Assembly (NCBI RefSeq): GCF_011008935.1
Contig: NZ_JAAIVJ010000008.1
Location: 1 to 64,000, forward strand
Direction: 5' to 3'
From: Tabrizicola oligotrophica
Lineage (GTDB): Bacteria > Pseudomonadota > Alphaproteobacteria > Rhodobacterales > Rhodobacteraceae
DNA length: 64,000 nucleotides
The position numbers and the translations under genes are program-made. The notes beneath the pieces are model-generated. The model had not been told where the DNA came from. It made no database searches and saw only the letters and a program-made list of their open reading frames with translations. Shown piece by piece: positions 48,443-58,908 of the stretch; position 1 is the stretch's first letter; each line of letters begins with the position of its first letter.

Positions 48443-49620
48443 TCACTGTCGAGGAAGCGCTTCAGCGCTGTTTCGCCCTAGTCACGCCGCTGCCGGCCGA
48501 GACCGTGCCCCTGCGGCAGGCCGCGGGCCGTGTGCTGGCCGCCGCCGCCACCGCGCGCCTGACCCAGCCGCCATTCGACGCCTCGGCCATGGATGGCTAC
48601 GCGCTTGGCCGCGCAGGCGCCGCCGGGGCCGGCTATAGCGTCATTGGCGAGGCCGGGGCTGGCCATGCCTTCGAAGGCCGGCTTTCCCCCGATCAGGCCA
48701 CCCGCATCTTCACCGGCGCCCCCCTGCCGGAAGGCGCGGAAACCATTGCCATTCAAGAGGATGTCACGGTTTCCGGCAGCGCGATCACCGTCAACGCTGC
48801 CACCCGCCCCGGCGACAATATCCGCCGGCGAGGGCAGGATTTCGCCCTTGGCGACGCGCTTTCCGCGCCCCGCCGCCTGCGCGCCAATGACCTTGCGCTG
48901 CTGGCCGCGATGAACATTGCCGACATTCCGGTCGCCCGCCGCCCGGTGGTGGCGATCATCGCCACCGGCGACGAACTGGTGATGCCCGGCGACACCCCCG
49001 GCCCCGAGCAGATTGTCGCCTCGAACCTGTTTGCGCTGGAAGCCATGGCGCGGGCCGAGGGCGCCGAGGTGCGGCTTCTGCCCATCGCCCGCGACACCGA
49101 GGACGACCTGCGGCAGGTGTTCGCCCTCGCCGAGGGCGCCGACCTGATCGTGACCATCGGCGGCGCGTCGGTTGGCGACCATGACCTTGTCGGCCGGGTT
49201 GCCGAGGGCATGGGACTGGAGCGGGCGTTCTGGAAGATCGCCATGCGGCCCGGCAAGCCCCTGATGGCCGGGCGGCTGGGCGCGGCGCTGATGCTGGGCC
49301 TGCCCGGCAACCCGGTTTCGGCCATCGTCTGCGGCCACCTGTTTCTTCTGCCGATGCTCAGGGCGATGCAGGGCCTGCCCGCCGCCGCCTCCCCGACCGC
49401 CCGCGCGGTGCTGGCCGAGGATGTCGGCCCCGCCGGCCCGCGGGTGCATTACATGCGCGCCCGCCTGTCGCCCGGCGACGGGCTGCCCCTGATCGCCCCC
49501 TTCGTGTCGCAGGATTCCGCGCTGCTGCGCATCCTGACCGAGGCCGATGCCCTGCTGATCCGCCCGCTTGGCGACGGGCCGCGCCGCGCCGGCGAGGTGG
49601 TAGACTACCTGCCGCTCTGA
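48439..49620 (+). CDS. moeA: Molybdopterin molybdenumtransferase MoeA
   Basis: This 393-residue enzyme inserts molybdenum into molybdopterin. Conserved segments are [49 protein letters not shown] and GLPGNPVSA, in order. It follows moaC, so two Moco genes share an operon with trp and ung genes. Confidence 0.96.
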   Translation: MITVEEALQRCFALVTPLPAETVPLRQAAGRVLAAAATARLTQPPFDASAMDGYALGRAGAAGAGYSVIGEAGAGHAFEGRLSPDQATRIFTGAPLPEGAETIAIQEDVTVSGSAITVNAATRPGDNIRRRGQDFALGDALSAPRRLRANDLALLAAMNIADIPVARRPVVAIIATGDELVMPGDTPGPEQIVASNLFALEAMARAEGAEVRLLPIARDTEDDLRQVFALAEGADLIVTIGGASVGDHDLVGRVAEGMGLERAFWKIAMRPGKPLMAGRLGAALMLGLPGNPVSAIVCGHLFLLPMLRAMQGLPAAASPTARAVLAEDVGPAGPRVHYMRARLSPGDGLPLIAPFVSQDSALLRILTEADALLIRPLGDGPRRAGEVVDYLPL

Positions 49621-49667
49621 TCCTGCCGGTGCCGCGCCTCGGCCTGCCCGCAGTCTGCGCTCCGCGC

Positions 49668-49693
49668 GGGGATATTTGGGCCAGTATGAAAGG
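49668..49693 (-). repeat. Dispersed repeat, reversed partial copy
   Basis: The minus strand reads CCTTTCATACTGGCCCAAAT then ATCCCC, the same core as copies 1-3 but without their hairpin. It lies 48 bp after the moeA stop, just before the lexA promoter. Confidence 0.7.
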
Positions 49694-49735
49694 TCAGCAT
49701 GAAAGGCCCGCGCGGAATGGCTTGACACAATGCGG

Positions 49736-49750
49736 GAACAAGGGCAGAAC
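49736..49750 (+). promoter_or_regulatory. LexA operator (GAAC-N7-GAAC)
   Basis: GAAC (49736-49739) and GAAC (49747-49750), seven bases apart, form the direct-repeat LexA box known in Rhodobacter-type alphaproteobacteria. It lies 9 bp downstream of a TTGACA -35 box (49722-49727) and 32 bp before the lexA start, so LexA should repress its own gene. Confidence 0.88.
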
Positions 49751-49781
49751 ATATCGGAAACACAAGCCACGGGGTGCGGGC

Positions 49782-50468
49782 ATGCTCACGCGCAAGCAGT
49801 TGGAACTTCTGGATTTCATCAAGACCCGGATGGACCGTGACGGTGTTCCCCCCTCGTTTGACGAGATGAAGGATGCGCTTGACCTGCGCTCGAAATCCGG
49901 CATCCACCGGCTGATTACGGCGCTGGAGGAACGCGGCTTCATCCGCCGCCTGGCGCACCGCGCCCGGGCGCTGGAAATCGTCAAGCTGCCCGAGGCGATG
50001 GAAAAGCCCGGCTTCACCCCCAAGGTGATCGCCGGCGACAAGGTAGACCCGCCGCGCGGGGCGATGCCGGTCGAGGCGGTCTATGCAATGGAACTGCCGG
50101 TGATGGGCCGCATCGCCGCCGGCGTCCCGATCGAGGCGATTTCCCATGTCTCGCACCATGTCGCGGTGCCGGGCAGCATGCTGTCGGGCCGCGGCCAGCA
50201 TTACGCGCTGGAGGTGAAGGGCGATTCGATGATCGAGGCCGGGATCAACGATGGCGATATCGTGGTGATCCGCGAACAGGACACCGCCGAGAGCGGCGAT
50301 ATCGTGGTGGCGCTGGTTGAAGATCACGAGGCGACGCTGAAACGCTTCCGCCGCAAGGGCAACATGATCGCGCTCGAGGCGGCCAACCCAGCCTATGAGA
50401 CGCGGGTGTTTCCCGATCACCTGGTCAAGGTGCAGGGCCGGCTGGTCGGGCTGATCCGGAGCTATTGA
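49782..50468 (+). CDS. lexA: SOS repressor LexA
   Basis: This 228-residue repressor has an N-terminal winged-helix DNA-binding domain ([20 protein letters not shown], helix [20 protein letters not shown]) and a C-terminal S24 self-cleavage domain. The cleavage site is the Ala-Gly of [10 protein letters not shown], the Ser is in [10 protein letters not shown] and the Lys in [13 protein letters not shown] 49782 begins the family N-terminus. Upstream in-frame codons lie in the operator. It is convergent with comEC, 91 bp from its stop. Confidence 0.97.
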   Translation: MLTRKQLELLDFIKTRMDRDGVPPSFDEMKDALDLRSKSGIHRLITALEERGFIRRLAHRARALEIVKLPEAMEKPGFTPKVIAGDKVDPPRGAMPVEAVYAMELPVMGRIAAGVPIEAISHVSHHVAVPGSMLSGRGQHYALEVKGDSMIEAGINDGDIVVIREQDTAESGDIVVALVEDHEATLKRFRRKGNMIALEAANPAYETRVFPDHLVKVQGRLVGLIRSY

Positions 50469-50559
50469 CGCAACCGCCCGGCCCGCGCCATTCCGCTGCC
50501 GGGCGGCCAGTCGCCGCGCGCGGGGCGGCTCCGATACCATTAGCCGCGCCGCCCCCGGA

Positions 50560-52737
50560 TCACCAGACGAGGTCCGGCAGGTCGGGCAATCCGGCCTTTC
50601 CCGTCCAGATGCGGCCCGCCCGCGCCGCGGGCAGGAGGATCCAGCCTTCGCGCCCCCGCCAAAGGGCCAGCGCCCCGGTCTTGCGCAACAGCGCCCGGTC
50701 GATCAGGCGACAGCCCTCCGGCGCCCGTCCGGCGGCATCGCTGGCAAGGATCACCAGATCGGCGGCGGCACAGGCGGCGGCCAGATCGGGGGTCTTTCCG
50801 GTCAGGACGATACCTCTGAACGGCCCGCCGCACTCTGCGCCCGCGGGGCATCTCTCGGCTCCCCTCCCCCTCGTGGGGAGGAGCTGGGGGTGGGGGGCAC
50901 CTGGCGGCTCGCTTGGCGTCACGTCTGGCCTTTCATCCGGCAGCACAAAGCCCCGCGCCGTCTTTGGCCCGGAAAACCCAGGCCGCAGGAAGGCCGCGGC
51001 CTGGGTGGCAAGATCGCCGTCCTTTTCCAGCCAGGCCCCGGCGGTAAACCCCGCCCCCTTTTCGGCCGAAAGCGCCCGCCCCTCCGGCCCCATGAGACCG
51101 ACCAGCGCGCCATCGCCGCTGATGAGCAGGATCGGCCGCCCGGTCATGGCCCAGAGCGCCGCCCCCAAGGCCAGCGGCAACAGCGACAACCCCCGCACTC
51201 GGCCCCGCATCAGCACCAGCCAGCAGCCCGCGACGGTCAAGAGCGGCAAGACCCATGGCCCCGGCGCGACGATGGGTGTGACCGCGCCCTCCAGCCCGGC
51301 GATCCAGTGCGCCACGAACAGGATCCAGCGCGCCGCCAGTTCCATCAGCCACAGCGCCGGCGCGGCAAGACCGATGGGCGCCAAGAGCGCCGCCACCGCC
51401 CCCGCCGCCATCAGAAGGCTCATCACCGGCACGGTCAGCAGGTTTGCCACCAGCCCGTAATCGGTGAACCGGTTGAAGGTCGCCGCCGCGTAGGGCGCCG
51501 TCGCCGCCCCGGCGATGACCGAGGACAGGACCAGCGTGAACACCGGCAGAACCCAGCGCGGCAGGCGTTCGCGCATCACCCGGCCCTCCAGCGCACCAAA
51601 GCCCGCGATCAGGGCGACGGTCGCGGCAAAGGACAGCTGGAACCCCGGTTCCGTCAGGCTTTCGGGCTGCCACACCAGCAGCACCACCGCCGAAAGCGCC
51701 ACCGACCGCAGGGTCAGCGCGCGCCGGTCGAACAGAATCGCGCCCAGCATCACCGAGACCATCAGGAAGGCGCGTTCGGTTGCCACATTTGCCCCTGACA
51801 GCAGCAGGTAGAACAACGCCACCGCAAAGGCCACGATCGCCGCCAGCTTCTTGGTGTTCACCCGCAGCGCAAGCGGCGGCACCAGCGCCAGCCCATGGCG
51901 CAACAGCACAAAGACAAATCCGGTGAGGAAGGCCATGTTCATGCCCGAAATCGCCAGCAGATGCGCGAGGTTCGAATCGCGCAGCGCCTCGACCGTCTCC
52001 TTGGAAATCCCCGACCTGTCGCCGGTCATCGCCCCGCTGGCAAAGGCTCCGGCATCGCCCGGCAGGGCCGCCATGATCCCGCGCGACAGCCGCATCCTGA
52101 GCCGGTTCACCAGCTGCGTGCCGGGGGCGGGGTCTTCCCAGACCACCACCGGCGTACGGCTGTAGCCGACCGCCCCCAGACCATCGAAGAACGCCATGCG
52201 GCGAAAGTCGAAGCCGCCCGGTTCCGTCGGCCCTTCCGGTGCGGCAAGGCGGGCAGTCAGCAGCACCACCTGCCCCGGATCCGGATCCGGCACCGGCACC
52301 TCGCCGTGCAGCGAAATCCGCACCCGCGCCGGGGTCTTGTCGGGTGGCAGCTCCAGCACAACATGGTCCAGCGTCAGCCGCAGCGCGTCGGACTGCGAGC
52401 GGTCGATCTCGACGATGCGGCCCTGCACCGGGCCGGCATAGGGCTGCTCCAGCATCGGGGCGGCGACCAGATGCGCCCGCGCCCCCGCTGCCAGAAACCC
52501 GGCCAGCAGGCAGGCCGCAATGACGGCCAGCGGATGCGCGAGTTCCGGCCCATGGCGCCAGAATCCGAGGCAGCACCCCAACCCGAGCGCCGCCGCGCCA
52601 TAGCTTAGCATCCCCGGCTCCTGCGCAAGTCCGAACCACAGCCCGATTCCCGCGCCAAGAAACACCGGCACCCACGGAAACAGCAGCCCCCGCATGTCAA
52701 GCAGCCGGTACAGCGGCCAGAGAAGCCAGCGCGTCAT
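50560..52737 (-). CDS. comEC: ComEC/Rec2 DNA-uptake channel protein
   Basis: This 725-residue inner-membrane protein has about ten hydrophobic helices in two blocks. The competence domain contains LLAISGMNMAFLTGFVF, and an N-terminal OB-like domain precedes it. The C-terminal metallo-beta-lactamase-type domain seems shortened or divergent, since no intact HxHxDH motif is visible. Family members carry single-stranded DNA across the inner membrane. The start at ATG 52737 follows AGGTGG. An upstream GTG at 52746 is possible. It is convergent with lexA. Confidence 0.9.
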   Translation of the reverse strand: MTRWLLWPLYRLLDMRGLLFPWVPVFLGAGIGLWFGLAQEPGMLSYGAAALGLGCCLGFWRHGPELAHPLAVIAACLLAGFLAAGARAHLVAAPMLEQPYAGPVQGRIVEIDRSQSDALRLTLDHVVLELPPDKTPARVRISLHGEVPVPDPDPGQVVLLTARLAAPEGPTEPGGFDFRRMAFFDGLGAVGYSRTPVVVWEDPAPGTQLVNRLRMRLSRGIMAALPGDAGAFASGAMTGDRSGISKETVEALRDSNLAHLLAISGMNMAFLTGFVFVLLRHGLALVPPLALRVNTKKLAAIVAFAVALFYLLLSGANVATERAFLMVSVMLGAILFDRRALTLRSVALSAVVLLVWQPESLTEPGFQLSFAATVALIAGFGALEGRVMRERLPRWVLPVFTLVLSSVIAGAATAPYAAATFNRFTDYGLVANLLTVPVMSLLMAAGAVAALLAPIGLAAPALWLMELAARWILFVAHWIAGLEGAVTPIVAPGPWVLPLLTVAGCWLVLMRGRVRGLSLLPLALGAALWAMTGRPILLISGDGALVGLMGPEGRALSAEKGAGFTAGAWLEKDGDLATQAAAFLRPGFSGPKTARGFVLPDERPDVTPSEPPGAPHPQLLPTRGRGAERCPAGAECGGPFRGIVLTGKTPDLAAACAAADLVILASDAAGRAPEGCRLIDRALLRKTGALALWRGREGWILLPAARAGRIWTGKAGLPDLPDLVW

Positions 52738-52822
52738 CCCCGCCACCTTGTTTTGCGCCCCGCGATTGCCTAAAGCTCTGCCGATCCTAATGCCCTCTTG
52801 GTTTCCGAAAGGTTAACGCCGC

Positions 52823-54226
52823 ATGACCTCCCAGGTAGTCACCCGCTTCGCCCCCTCGCCCACCGGGTTTCTGCACATCGGCGGCGGGCGGACGGCGCTG
52901 TTCAACTGGCTTTACGCCCGCGGACGCGGCGGCAAGTTCCTGCTCCGCATCGAGGACACCGACCGCGAACGCTCCACCCCCGAGGCGACCGCGGCGATTC
53001 TGAAGGGGCTGAGCTGGCTGGGCCTTGACTGGGACGGCGAGGTGGTCAGCCAGTTCGACCGCCGCGGCCGCCATGCCGAGGTGGCGCATGAAATGCTGGC
53101 CCGCGGCACCGCCTACAAATGCTTTTCCACGCCCGAGGAAATCGCCGCCTTCCGCGCCGAGGCCGAGGCGAAAGGCGCCTCCTACGCCGTCTTTCAAAGC
53201 CCTTGGCGCGATGCCGACCCTGCAAGCTACCCCGATGCGCCCTATGCGATCCGCATGAAGGCACCGCGCGACGGGGTGACGGAAATCCGCGACGAGGTTC
53301 AGGGAATCGTAACGATCCGGAACGAAACTCTGGACGACATGATCGTCCTGCGCTCGGATGGCACGCCGACCTATATGCTCGCCGTGGTGGTGGACGATCA
53401 CGACATGGGCGTGACCCATGTGATCCGGGGGGATGACCATCTGAACAACGCCGGCCGCCAGCAGATGGTCTATGACGCGATGGGCTGGCCGGTGCCGGTC
53501 TGGGCCCATATCCCGCTGATTCACGGCCCCGATGGCAAAAAGCTGTCCAAGCGCCATGGCGCGACCGGGGTCGAGGAATATCAGGCCATGGGCTATCCGG
53601 CGGCGGGGATGCGCAATTATCTGACGCGGCTTGGCTGGGCGCATGGCGACGCCGAGATCTTCACCAGCGCCGAGGCGATGACGATGTTCGACCTGAAGGG
53701 AATCGGTCGCGCGCCGGCCCGGCTGGATTTCAGGAAGCTGGAAAACACCTGCGGCCATCACCTGGCGATGACCGCCGATGCTGCACTGCTGCATGAACTG
53801 GAGGCCTTCCTTGTCGCCGCCGGGCGGCCCGCCCTGACCGACACCCAGCGCGACCGGCTGTCGCGGGGGCTGTACTGCGTGAAGGACCGGGCGAAAACCT
53901 TCCCGGAACTGCTTGAAAAGGCAGAGTTTGCGCTAACGTCGCGCCCGGTGGCGCCGGACGAGGCGGCGGCGAAGACTCTGGATTCGGTATCCCGTGGTAT
54001 ACTGAAATCATTGACGCCGCGCCTGCAAAATGCTAGCTGGACAAAGGAAGGGCTGGAAACCATCCTCAACGATGCTGCCGCAGAAAACGGGATCGGTTTC
54101 GGCAAGCTCGCCGCGCCGCTCCGCGCGGCCTTGGCGGGACGGACAGCCACGCCCAGCGTGTTCGACATGATGCTGGTCATCGGTCGTGATGAGACGATTG
54201 CACGGCTGCTGGACGCCGGGGCCTGA
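52823..54226 (+). CDS. gltX: Glutamyl-tRNA synthetase
   Basis: This 467-residue class I synthetase charges tRNA-Glu. The HIGH motif is HIGGGR (about 18-23), inside [20 protein letters not shown], and the KMSKS motif is KLSKRHG. The C-terminal anticodon-binding half is complete. It is divergent from comEC, with 85 bp between, and 75 bp before gltA. Confidence 0.96.
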   Translation: MTSQVVTRFAPSPTGFLHIGGGRTALFNWLYARGRGGKFLLRIEDTDRERSTPEATAAILKGLSWLGLDWDGEVVSQFDRRGRHAEVAHEMLARGTAYKCFSTPEEIAAFRAEAEAKGASYAVFQSPWRDADPASYPDAPYAIRMKAPRDGVTEIRDEVQGIVTIRNETLDDMIVLRSDGTPTYMLAVVVDDHDMGVTHVIRGDDHLNNAGRQQMVYDAMGWPVPVWAHIPLIHGPDGKKLSKRHGATGVEEYQAMGYPAAGMRNYLTRLGWAHGDAEIFTSAEAMTMFDLKGIGRAPARLDFRKLENTCGHHLAMTADAALLHELEAFLVAAGRPALTDTQRDRLSRGLYCVKDRAKTFPELLEKAEFALTSRPVAPDEAAAKTLDSVSRGILKSLTPRLQNASWTKEGLETILNDAAAENGIGFGKLAAPLRAALAGRTATPSVFDMMLVIGRDETIARLLDAGA

Positions 54227-54261
54227 CCCCACCGCCCAGAGCCGGAAACCAGGAACGCCGC

Positions 54262-54280
54262 CCGGCATGGCCCATGCCGG
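54262..54280 (+). terminator. Hairpin between gltX and gltA
   Basis: CCGGCATG and CATGCCGG (8 bp, loop of 3) form a perfect stem 36 bp after the gltX stop. Only a short T stretch follows (AGCCTTTG). It may end gltX transcription or lie in the gltA leader. Confidence 0.5.
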
Positions 54281-54301
54281 AGCCTTTGATGGGGACGGAA
54301 G

Positions 54302-55597
54302 ATGGCCGAACAGACCAAGACCGCAACGCTCAGCCTTGACGGCAAGACCTATGACCTGCCGGTCTACGCCCCGACCCTCGGGCCGGAAGTCGTCGATATC
54401 GGCAAGCTTTATGCCCAGGCTGATGTCTTTACCTTCGACCCTGGCTTCACCTCGACGGCGGCCTGCGAAAGCACGATCACCTATATCGACGGTGACAAGG
54501 GCGAGCTGCTGCATCGCGGCTATCCGATCGAACAGCTGGCCGAACACTCGCATTACCTCGAGGTCTGCTATCTGCTGCTTTACGGCGAACTGCCAACCGC
54601 TGCCCAGCTCAAGGACTTCGAAGCGCGTGTGACCAAGCACACGATGGTGCATGAACAGATGCACAACTTCTTCCGCGGGTTCCGCCGTGACAGCCACCCG
54701 ATGGCGACCATGGTCGGCGTCGTCGGCGCCATGTCGGCCTTCTACCACGACAGCCTTGACATCAACGACCCCTGGCACCGCGAAGTCGCCTCGATCCGGA
54801 TGATCGCCAAGCTGCCGACCATCGCCGCCATGGCCTACAAGTATTCGATCGGCCAGCCCTTCGTCTATCCGAAGAACGCGCTGTCCTATGCCGGCAACTT
54901 CCTGCACATGTGCTTTGCGGTGCCGACCGAGGACTATGTCGTCAACCCGGTCCTCGAAAAGGCGATGGACCGCATCATGATGCTGCACGCCGACCATGAA
55001 CAGAACGCCTCGACCTCGACAGTGCGTCTGGCCGGCTCGTCGGGCGCCAACCCGTTTGCCTGCATCGCCGCCGGCATCGCCTGCCTTTGGGGCCCGGCCC
55101 ATGGCGGCGCCAACCAGGCCTGCCTTGAAATGCTGAAGGAAATCGGCACTGTCGACCGCATCCCGGAATATGTCGCCAAGGCCAAGGACAAGAACTCGGG
55201 CTTCCGCCTGATGGGCTTCGGCCACCGGGTCTACAAGAACTTCGACCCGCGGGCGACGGTGATGAAACAGTCGGCGGACGAGGTGCTGGGCCTGCTCGGC
55301 ATCGAGAACAACCCGCTCCTGCAGGTCGCCAAGGAACTGGAGCGCATCGCGCTGTCGGATGACTATTTCATCTCGAAAAAGCTCTACCCCAACGTCGACT
55401 TCTACTCGGGCATCATCCTCGAGGCGATGGGCTTCCCGACCTCGATGTTCACGCCCATCTTCGCCATCTCGCGCACCGTCGGCTGGATCAGCCAGTGGAA
55501 AGAGATGATCGGCGAGAAGAACCAGAAGATCGGCCGCCCGCGCCAGCTTTACGTCGGTGCCGCGAAGCGCGACTATGTCGACACCCGCCATCGCTGA
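54302..55597 (+). CDS. gltA: Citrate synthase
   Basis: This 431-residue type II citrate synthase condenses oxaloacetate and acetyl-CoA. Catalytic residues lie in [25 protein letters not shown] and [14 protein letters not shown], with the final Asp in PNVDFYSG. Length is that of hexameric NADH-sensitive enzymes. GGGGACGG precedes the ATG. Confidence 0.97.
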   Translation: MAEQTKTATLSLDGKTYDLPVYAPTLGPEVVDIGKLYAQADVFTFDPGFTSTAACESTITYIDGDKGELLHRGYPIEQLAEHSHYLEVCYLLLYGELPTAAQLKDFEARVTKHTMVHEQMHNFFRGFRRDSHPMATMVGVVGAMSAFYHDSLDINDPWHREVASIRMIAKLPTIAAMAYKYSIGQPFVYPKNALSYAGNFLHMCFAVPTEDYVVNPVLEKAMDRIMMLHADHEQNASTSTVRLAGSSGANPFACIAAGIACLWGPAHGGANQACLEMLKEIGTVDRIPEYVAKAKDKNSGFRLMGFGHRVYKNFDPRATVMKQSADEVLGLLGIENNPLLQVAKELERIALSDDYFISKKLYPNVDFYSGIILEAMGFPTSMFTPIFAISRTVGWISQWKEMIGEKNQKIGRPRQLYVGAAKRDYVDTRHR

Positions 55598-55621
55598 GGC
55601 GGAAAGACGCGCATGACAGCA

Positions 55622-55648
55622 GGGCGGTCCGGCGTGGACCGCCCTTTT
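55622..55648 (+). terminator. Rho-independent terminator of gltA
   Basis: A perfect 9-bp stem GGGCGGTCC/GGACCGCCC (55622-55630, 55636-55644) with a five-base loop is followed by TTTT, 25 bp after the gltA stop. Confidence 0.9.
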
Positions 55649-55680
55649 GCGTTGCGCCCGGCGCTCAAAACCACCATGTC

Positions 55681-55731
55681 TTCATCTGTTCCCAAATATC
55701 CCACGGGGGTCCGGGGGTGTGAAACCCCCGG
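55681..55731 (+). repeat. Dispersed intergenic repeat, copy 3
   Basis: Starts TTCATCTGTTCCCAAATATC and ends in the same GGGGGT-GTGAA-ACCCCC hairpin as copies 1 and 2. It lies between the gltA terminator and the next gene, only 10 bp before its start. Confidence 0.85.
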
Positions 55732-55740
55732 TCACGACGC

Positions 55741-56475
55741 TTGACCCAAGACAGCGGCCGCCTGATCGGCCTCGACATCGCCCGCAGCGCAGCCCTCCTA
55801 GGCATGGCGGCCTTCCATCTGGTCTTTGACCTGCAGATGTTCGGCCTCCTGCCCTATGGCACCACGCTGCATCCGGTCTTCTACTGGCACGCCCGGATCG
55901 TGGCGGGCAGCTTCCTGTTTCTCGCCGGCGCCTCGCTCTGGCTGGCCCATGGCGCCGGCCTGCGCTGGCCCGCCTTCTGGCGACGCTGGGGCAAACTCGT
56001 TGCCGCGGCGGCGCTGGTCAGCGCGGGCACCTACGCGGCGCTGCCCGAGTATTTCGTCTATTTCGGCATCCTGCATTGCATCGCCGTCTGCAGCCTGATC
56101 GGGCTGGCCGTGCTGCGCCTGCCGGTGCCGGTCATCGCGCTCGGCGGGACGGCAGTCATGGCCGCGAGCTACCTGCTGCCCTCGCCGGCCTTCAACGCGC
56201 CCCTCCTGCGCTTCCTTGGCCTTGCGACCGAGCCGGCGCTGACTGTCGATTTCGAACCGCTGTTTCCCTGGGTCGGCCCGTTTCTACTGGGCCTTGCCGC
56301 AGCGAAGCTTGCCGATCAGCTTGGCGCCCTGCGCTGGCTGGCCCGGCCCGACACAGCCGGCCTGCGCCGGCTCGCCTGGCCGGGGCGGCACAGTCTGGTG
56401 ATCTATCTCCTGCACCAACCCCTCCTGATCGGGCTGATCTACGCCGGGCTCTTCCTGTCGACCCGCCTGCCCTGA
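55741..56475 (+). CDS. DUF1624 / heparan-alpha-glucosaminide acetyltransferase-like membrane protein
   Basis: This 244-residue polytopic protein has about seven hydrophobic segments. The start RLIGLDIARSAALLGMAAFH and HARIVAGSFLFLAGASLWL match DUF1624/HGSNAT-like acyltransferases, and YFGILHCIAVCSLIGL holds the likely catalytic His. The substrate is unknown. The start codon appears to be TTG 55741, since no ATG precedes the family N-terminus, and no Shine-Dalgarno is seen. The repeat just upstream ends 10 bp away. Confidence 0.85.
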   Translation: MTQDSGRLIGLDIARSAALLGMAAFHLVFDLQMFGLLPYGTTLHPVFYWHARIVAGSFLFLAGASLWLAHGAGLRWPAFWRRWGKLVAAAALVSAGTYAALPEYFVYFGILHCIAVCSLIGLAVLRLPVPVIALGGTAVMAASYLLPSPAFNAPLLRFLGLATEPALTVDFEPLFPWVGPFLLGLAAAKLADQLGALRWLARPDTAGLRRLAWPGRHSLVIYLLHQPLLIGLIYAGLFLSTRLP

Positions 56476-56481
56476 CACCGC

Positions 56482-57591
56482 TCAGAACAGACGTGTCAGC
56501 GGCCAGGGCATCCAGCTGAAGGGGCGCTCACCTGCGGCTGTCGGGTGAATCGCCTCCGACACATCGCGCCCCACCACGCGCGGGCGGCGCAACAGGAACA
56601 GCTTCGCCCAGCCCCGCGTCGTGCCCATCATCGGCGCCGAAGGATCACAGGGGAACCGCCCGTGCCACCCCTGCGGCAGGCGCAGACCAACCGCCTCGGC
56701 CCGCTCCAGCATCCACACCAGCGGAATATTCGCCAGGGGCCGTGCGGCGGGATAGGTGCCCACCTGCCCGCCCACATCGGAATGCCCGCCGCGGAACCAG
56801 ACCTGCTGCACATTGCCCTCCCATCCCGGCGGGCAATCCCACATCACCGGATCGAACACCGCCCGCGTCTCATGCAGGGCCAGCGCCTGAAAGCCGTGGC
56901 GGATCGAGGCGCCAAGGTGGTGATTGTGAAAGCGGTATTTCCGGTCGGTCAGCATCCACAGCAGCGGCAGGCGCAGCCCCAGCGCCTTGACGGTGTCCCA
57001 GACGCCCACCAGTTCGATCGCGGCCTCGGGGTGGCAATAGGCGCGGGCAAAGGCCTGCGCCGCCGGGCGCTCCGGTCCCATGCGGTAATGGCGATAGGCA
57101 AGCTTGATGACCCGCTCCACCGCCTTTTCGCGCCGCACCAGCCCGACCCGGTCGATCACCCCGGCAAGGCTGCGCACCGCATAGGCCCCGCGCGAATAGC
57201 CGAACAGGAAGATCCGGTCGCCGGGGCGATACTGGCTGGCCAGCCAGCCATAGGCGCGGGAGATCTGGCGGCTGAGGCCGCGGCCCTGCAGGAAGCCCCA
57301 GGCGTGGCGGATGCCCTCCCATTGCAGGCCTTCCTCGTAATAGACCCGGCGATGCACACCCTTCTGATCTTCCAGCAGGAGTTTCAGCAAAAGCCCGGCG
57401 TTGGTCTCATATCCCGGCTCCAGCAGCGAGAGCGTGCCGTCAAGGATGATGACATGATCGACAACACCTCTTTGCCGCCCCGGCGCCGGCGGCGCGGCGG
57501 GTTCGGCAGTGGCGACGGGCTTGCCCCGCCACCAAAGCGCGATGCGTTCGACCAGAGACGTGGCACACCCCCAAACCGCAATCGGCCACAT
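56482..57591 (-). CDS. DUF2235 alpha/beta-hydrolase-like protein
   Basis: This 369-residue protein has a DUF2235 domain (about 45-330). The nucleophile elbow GYSRGAYAVRSLAG and the segment LVGVWDTVKALG are characteristic, as is FRGGHSDVGG. Some DUF2235 proteins are phospholipase effectors of type VI secretion (Tle1-like), but no T6SS gene is near and an N-terminal hydrophobic stretch suggests membrane association. The role is unknown. It converges with the DUF1624 gene. Confidence 0.82.
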   Translation of the reverse strand: MWPIAVWGCATSLVERIALWWRGKPVATAEPAAPPAPGRQRGVVDHVIILDGTLSLLEPGYETNAGLLLKLLLEDQKGVHRRVYYEEGLQWEGIRHAWGFLQGRGLSRQISRAYGWLASQYRPGDRIFLFGYSRGAYAVRSLAGVIDRVGLVRREKAVERVIKLAYRHYRMGPERPAAQAFARAYCHPEAAIELVGVWDTVKALGLRLPLLWMLTDRKYRFHNHHLGASIRHGFQALALHETRAVFDPVMWDCPPGWEGNVQQVWFRGGHSDVGGQVGTYPAARPLANIPLVWMLERAEAVGLRLPQGWHGRFPCDPSAPMMGTTRGWAKLFLLRRPRVVGRDVSEAIHPTAAGERPFSWMPWPLTRLF

Positions 57592-57641
57592 CAGGCGGCC
57601 ACAGCTCCATCATAGACAGAACAAGGTTAAGAAAATGACGC

Positions 57642-57668
57642 AAAACGGGCACCCGCAAGGGGTGCCCG
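57642..57668 (-). terminator. Rho-independent terminator of the decarboxylase gene
   Basis: On the minus strand a 9-bp stem CGGGCACCC/GGGTGCCCG (57668-57660, 57654-57646) with a five-base loop is followed by TTTT. It lies 30 bp after the stop of the decarboxylase gene. Confidence 0.9.
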
Positions 57669-57697
57669 CCACACGGTTCTGAAATTTCCGCGGAAAG

Positions 57698-58843
57698 TTA
57701 CAGTTTCTGGCCCAGAACCGTGACCATCGCCAGCTCGCCAAAGCCGTTGAAGCGGCTGTTGGTCACCGTGGAATAGGCGCCCATGCCTTCGAAGATCACG
57801 AAATCGCCCTCGGCGATGTCATCGGGGAGGGGCACATCGCCCGGCAGGCGGTCCACCGAATCACAGGTCGGGCCAAAGCAGACCCGGCCATGCACCGCGC
57901 CCTTGCGCTGCTCGCCCTGGGGCGTCAGAACCGTGATGCGGTCAATGATGCCGATCTGGCCGAGTTCAAAGAGCGAGCCATAAAGCCCGTCATTGAGAAA
58001 GACATGGATGCCATCCCGCACCGCCTTGACGCGCGCGGCAAGGGTGAAGGCGTCGCCGCACACCGCGCGGCCCGGCTCGCAGACCAGCGCCGGACGGTCT
58101 GTGCCGAAGGCCTCGGTCGCGACGCGGTCGATGGTGGCGAAGGTTTCATCCAGCTGCGGTGCCACGCCCACGGCGCGGTGGTTCGGGAAGCCGCCGCCGA
58201 CGTTCAGCCGGGCGATCTTGACGCCGGCCTTGCGGGCGATCACCGCCGCCTCGCGGATATAGGCCGCCCAGGCGTTCGGATCGGTGCATTGCGTGCCGGG
58301 GTGGAAGGTGATCGAGGGGATATAGCCCGCTGCCGCCACCGTTTTCAGCAGCTCGACCGCGACATCCTCGGTCGCGCCGAACTTGGCGCCGAAGTTATAG
58401 GCGGCGCCGGCCACCGGCAGCTTGAAACGCACCGAGATTTCACAACCTGCCGCCGGCACCAGTTCGATCAGCTTGGCCAGTTCGCTGTGGCTGTCGACCG
58501 AATAGGACTTCACGTCCCGCGCAACGGCATGGGCGATCTCGGAGCGCGAGCGCACCGGGTTGTTGTAATGAATCGCGGCATCGGGGGCGAGACGACGGAT
58601 CAGGTCGATCTCGAAGGGCGAGGCGCAGTCAAAGCCCCTGACCCCGGCGGCGACCAGATTCTCGATCATCTCCTCGCCGGGATTGGATTTGACGGCATAG
58701 GTGACAAGGCCGGGAAAGCCCGTCAGAAACTTGCGCGCCACGGCCTGCACGGCGCTGGGGGCGAAGAACAGCACCGGGTTTTCCGGGCTTTGCGTCTTCA
58801 GGAATTCGGTCGGATTGGTCCAGATCGTCTTGGACAGTCCCAT
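57698..58843 (-). CDS. Ornithine/lysine decarboxylase-like PLP enzyme (fold type III)
   Basis: This 381-residue enzyme resembles eukaryotic-type ornithine decarboxylase and its bacterial lysine/ornithine branch. The PLP lysine is Lys52 in TYAVKSNPG. GGGFP (216-220) and EPGR (256-259) bind PLP phosphate, and the second-subunit Cys327 is in CFGPTCDSVDRL. Products would be putrescine or cadaverine, so it probably starts polyamine synthesis. ATG 58843 follows AAAGGA and gives the normal length. A much longer upstream frame is not coding. Divergent Lrp-type gene at 59284. Confidence 0.92.
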   Translation of the reverse strand: MGLSKTIWTNPTEFLKTQSPENPVLFFAPSAVQAVARKFLTGFPGLVTYAVKSNPGEEMIENLVAAGVRGFDCASPFEIDLIRRLAPDAAIHYNNPVRSRSEIAHAVARDVKSYSVDSHSELAKLIELVPAAGCEISVRFKLPVAGAAYNFGAKFGATEDVAVELLKTVAAAGYIPSITFHPGTQCTDPNAWAAYIREAAVIARKAGVKIARLNVGGGFPNHRAVGVAPQLDETFATIDRVATEAFGTDRPALVCEPGRAVCGDAFTLAARVKAVRDGIHVFLNDGLYGSLFELGQIGIIDRITVLTPQGEQRKGAVHGRVCFGPTCDSVDRLPGDVPLPDDIAEGDFVIFEGMGAYSTVTNSRFNGFGELAMVTVLGQKL

Positions 58844-58888
58844 CGGCGTGATCCTTTCTGCCAACAAGATGCGTGTCCTCCTCCATTG

Positions 58889-58908
58889 CCACACCAGATA
58901 TGGTATGG
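58889..58908. promoter_or_regulatory. Imperfect palindrome upstream of the decarboxylase gene
   Basis: CCACACCA-GATA-TGGTATGG is a 20-bp near-palindrome (one mismatch pair) about 46 bp before the decarboxylase start. It could be an operator for the neighbouring Lrp-type regulator. Confidence 0.45.
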
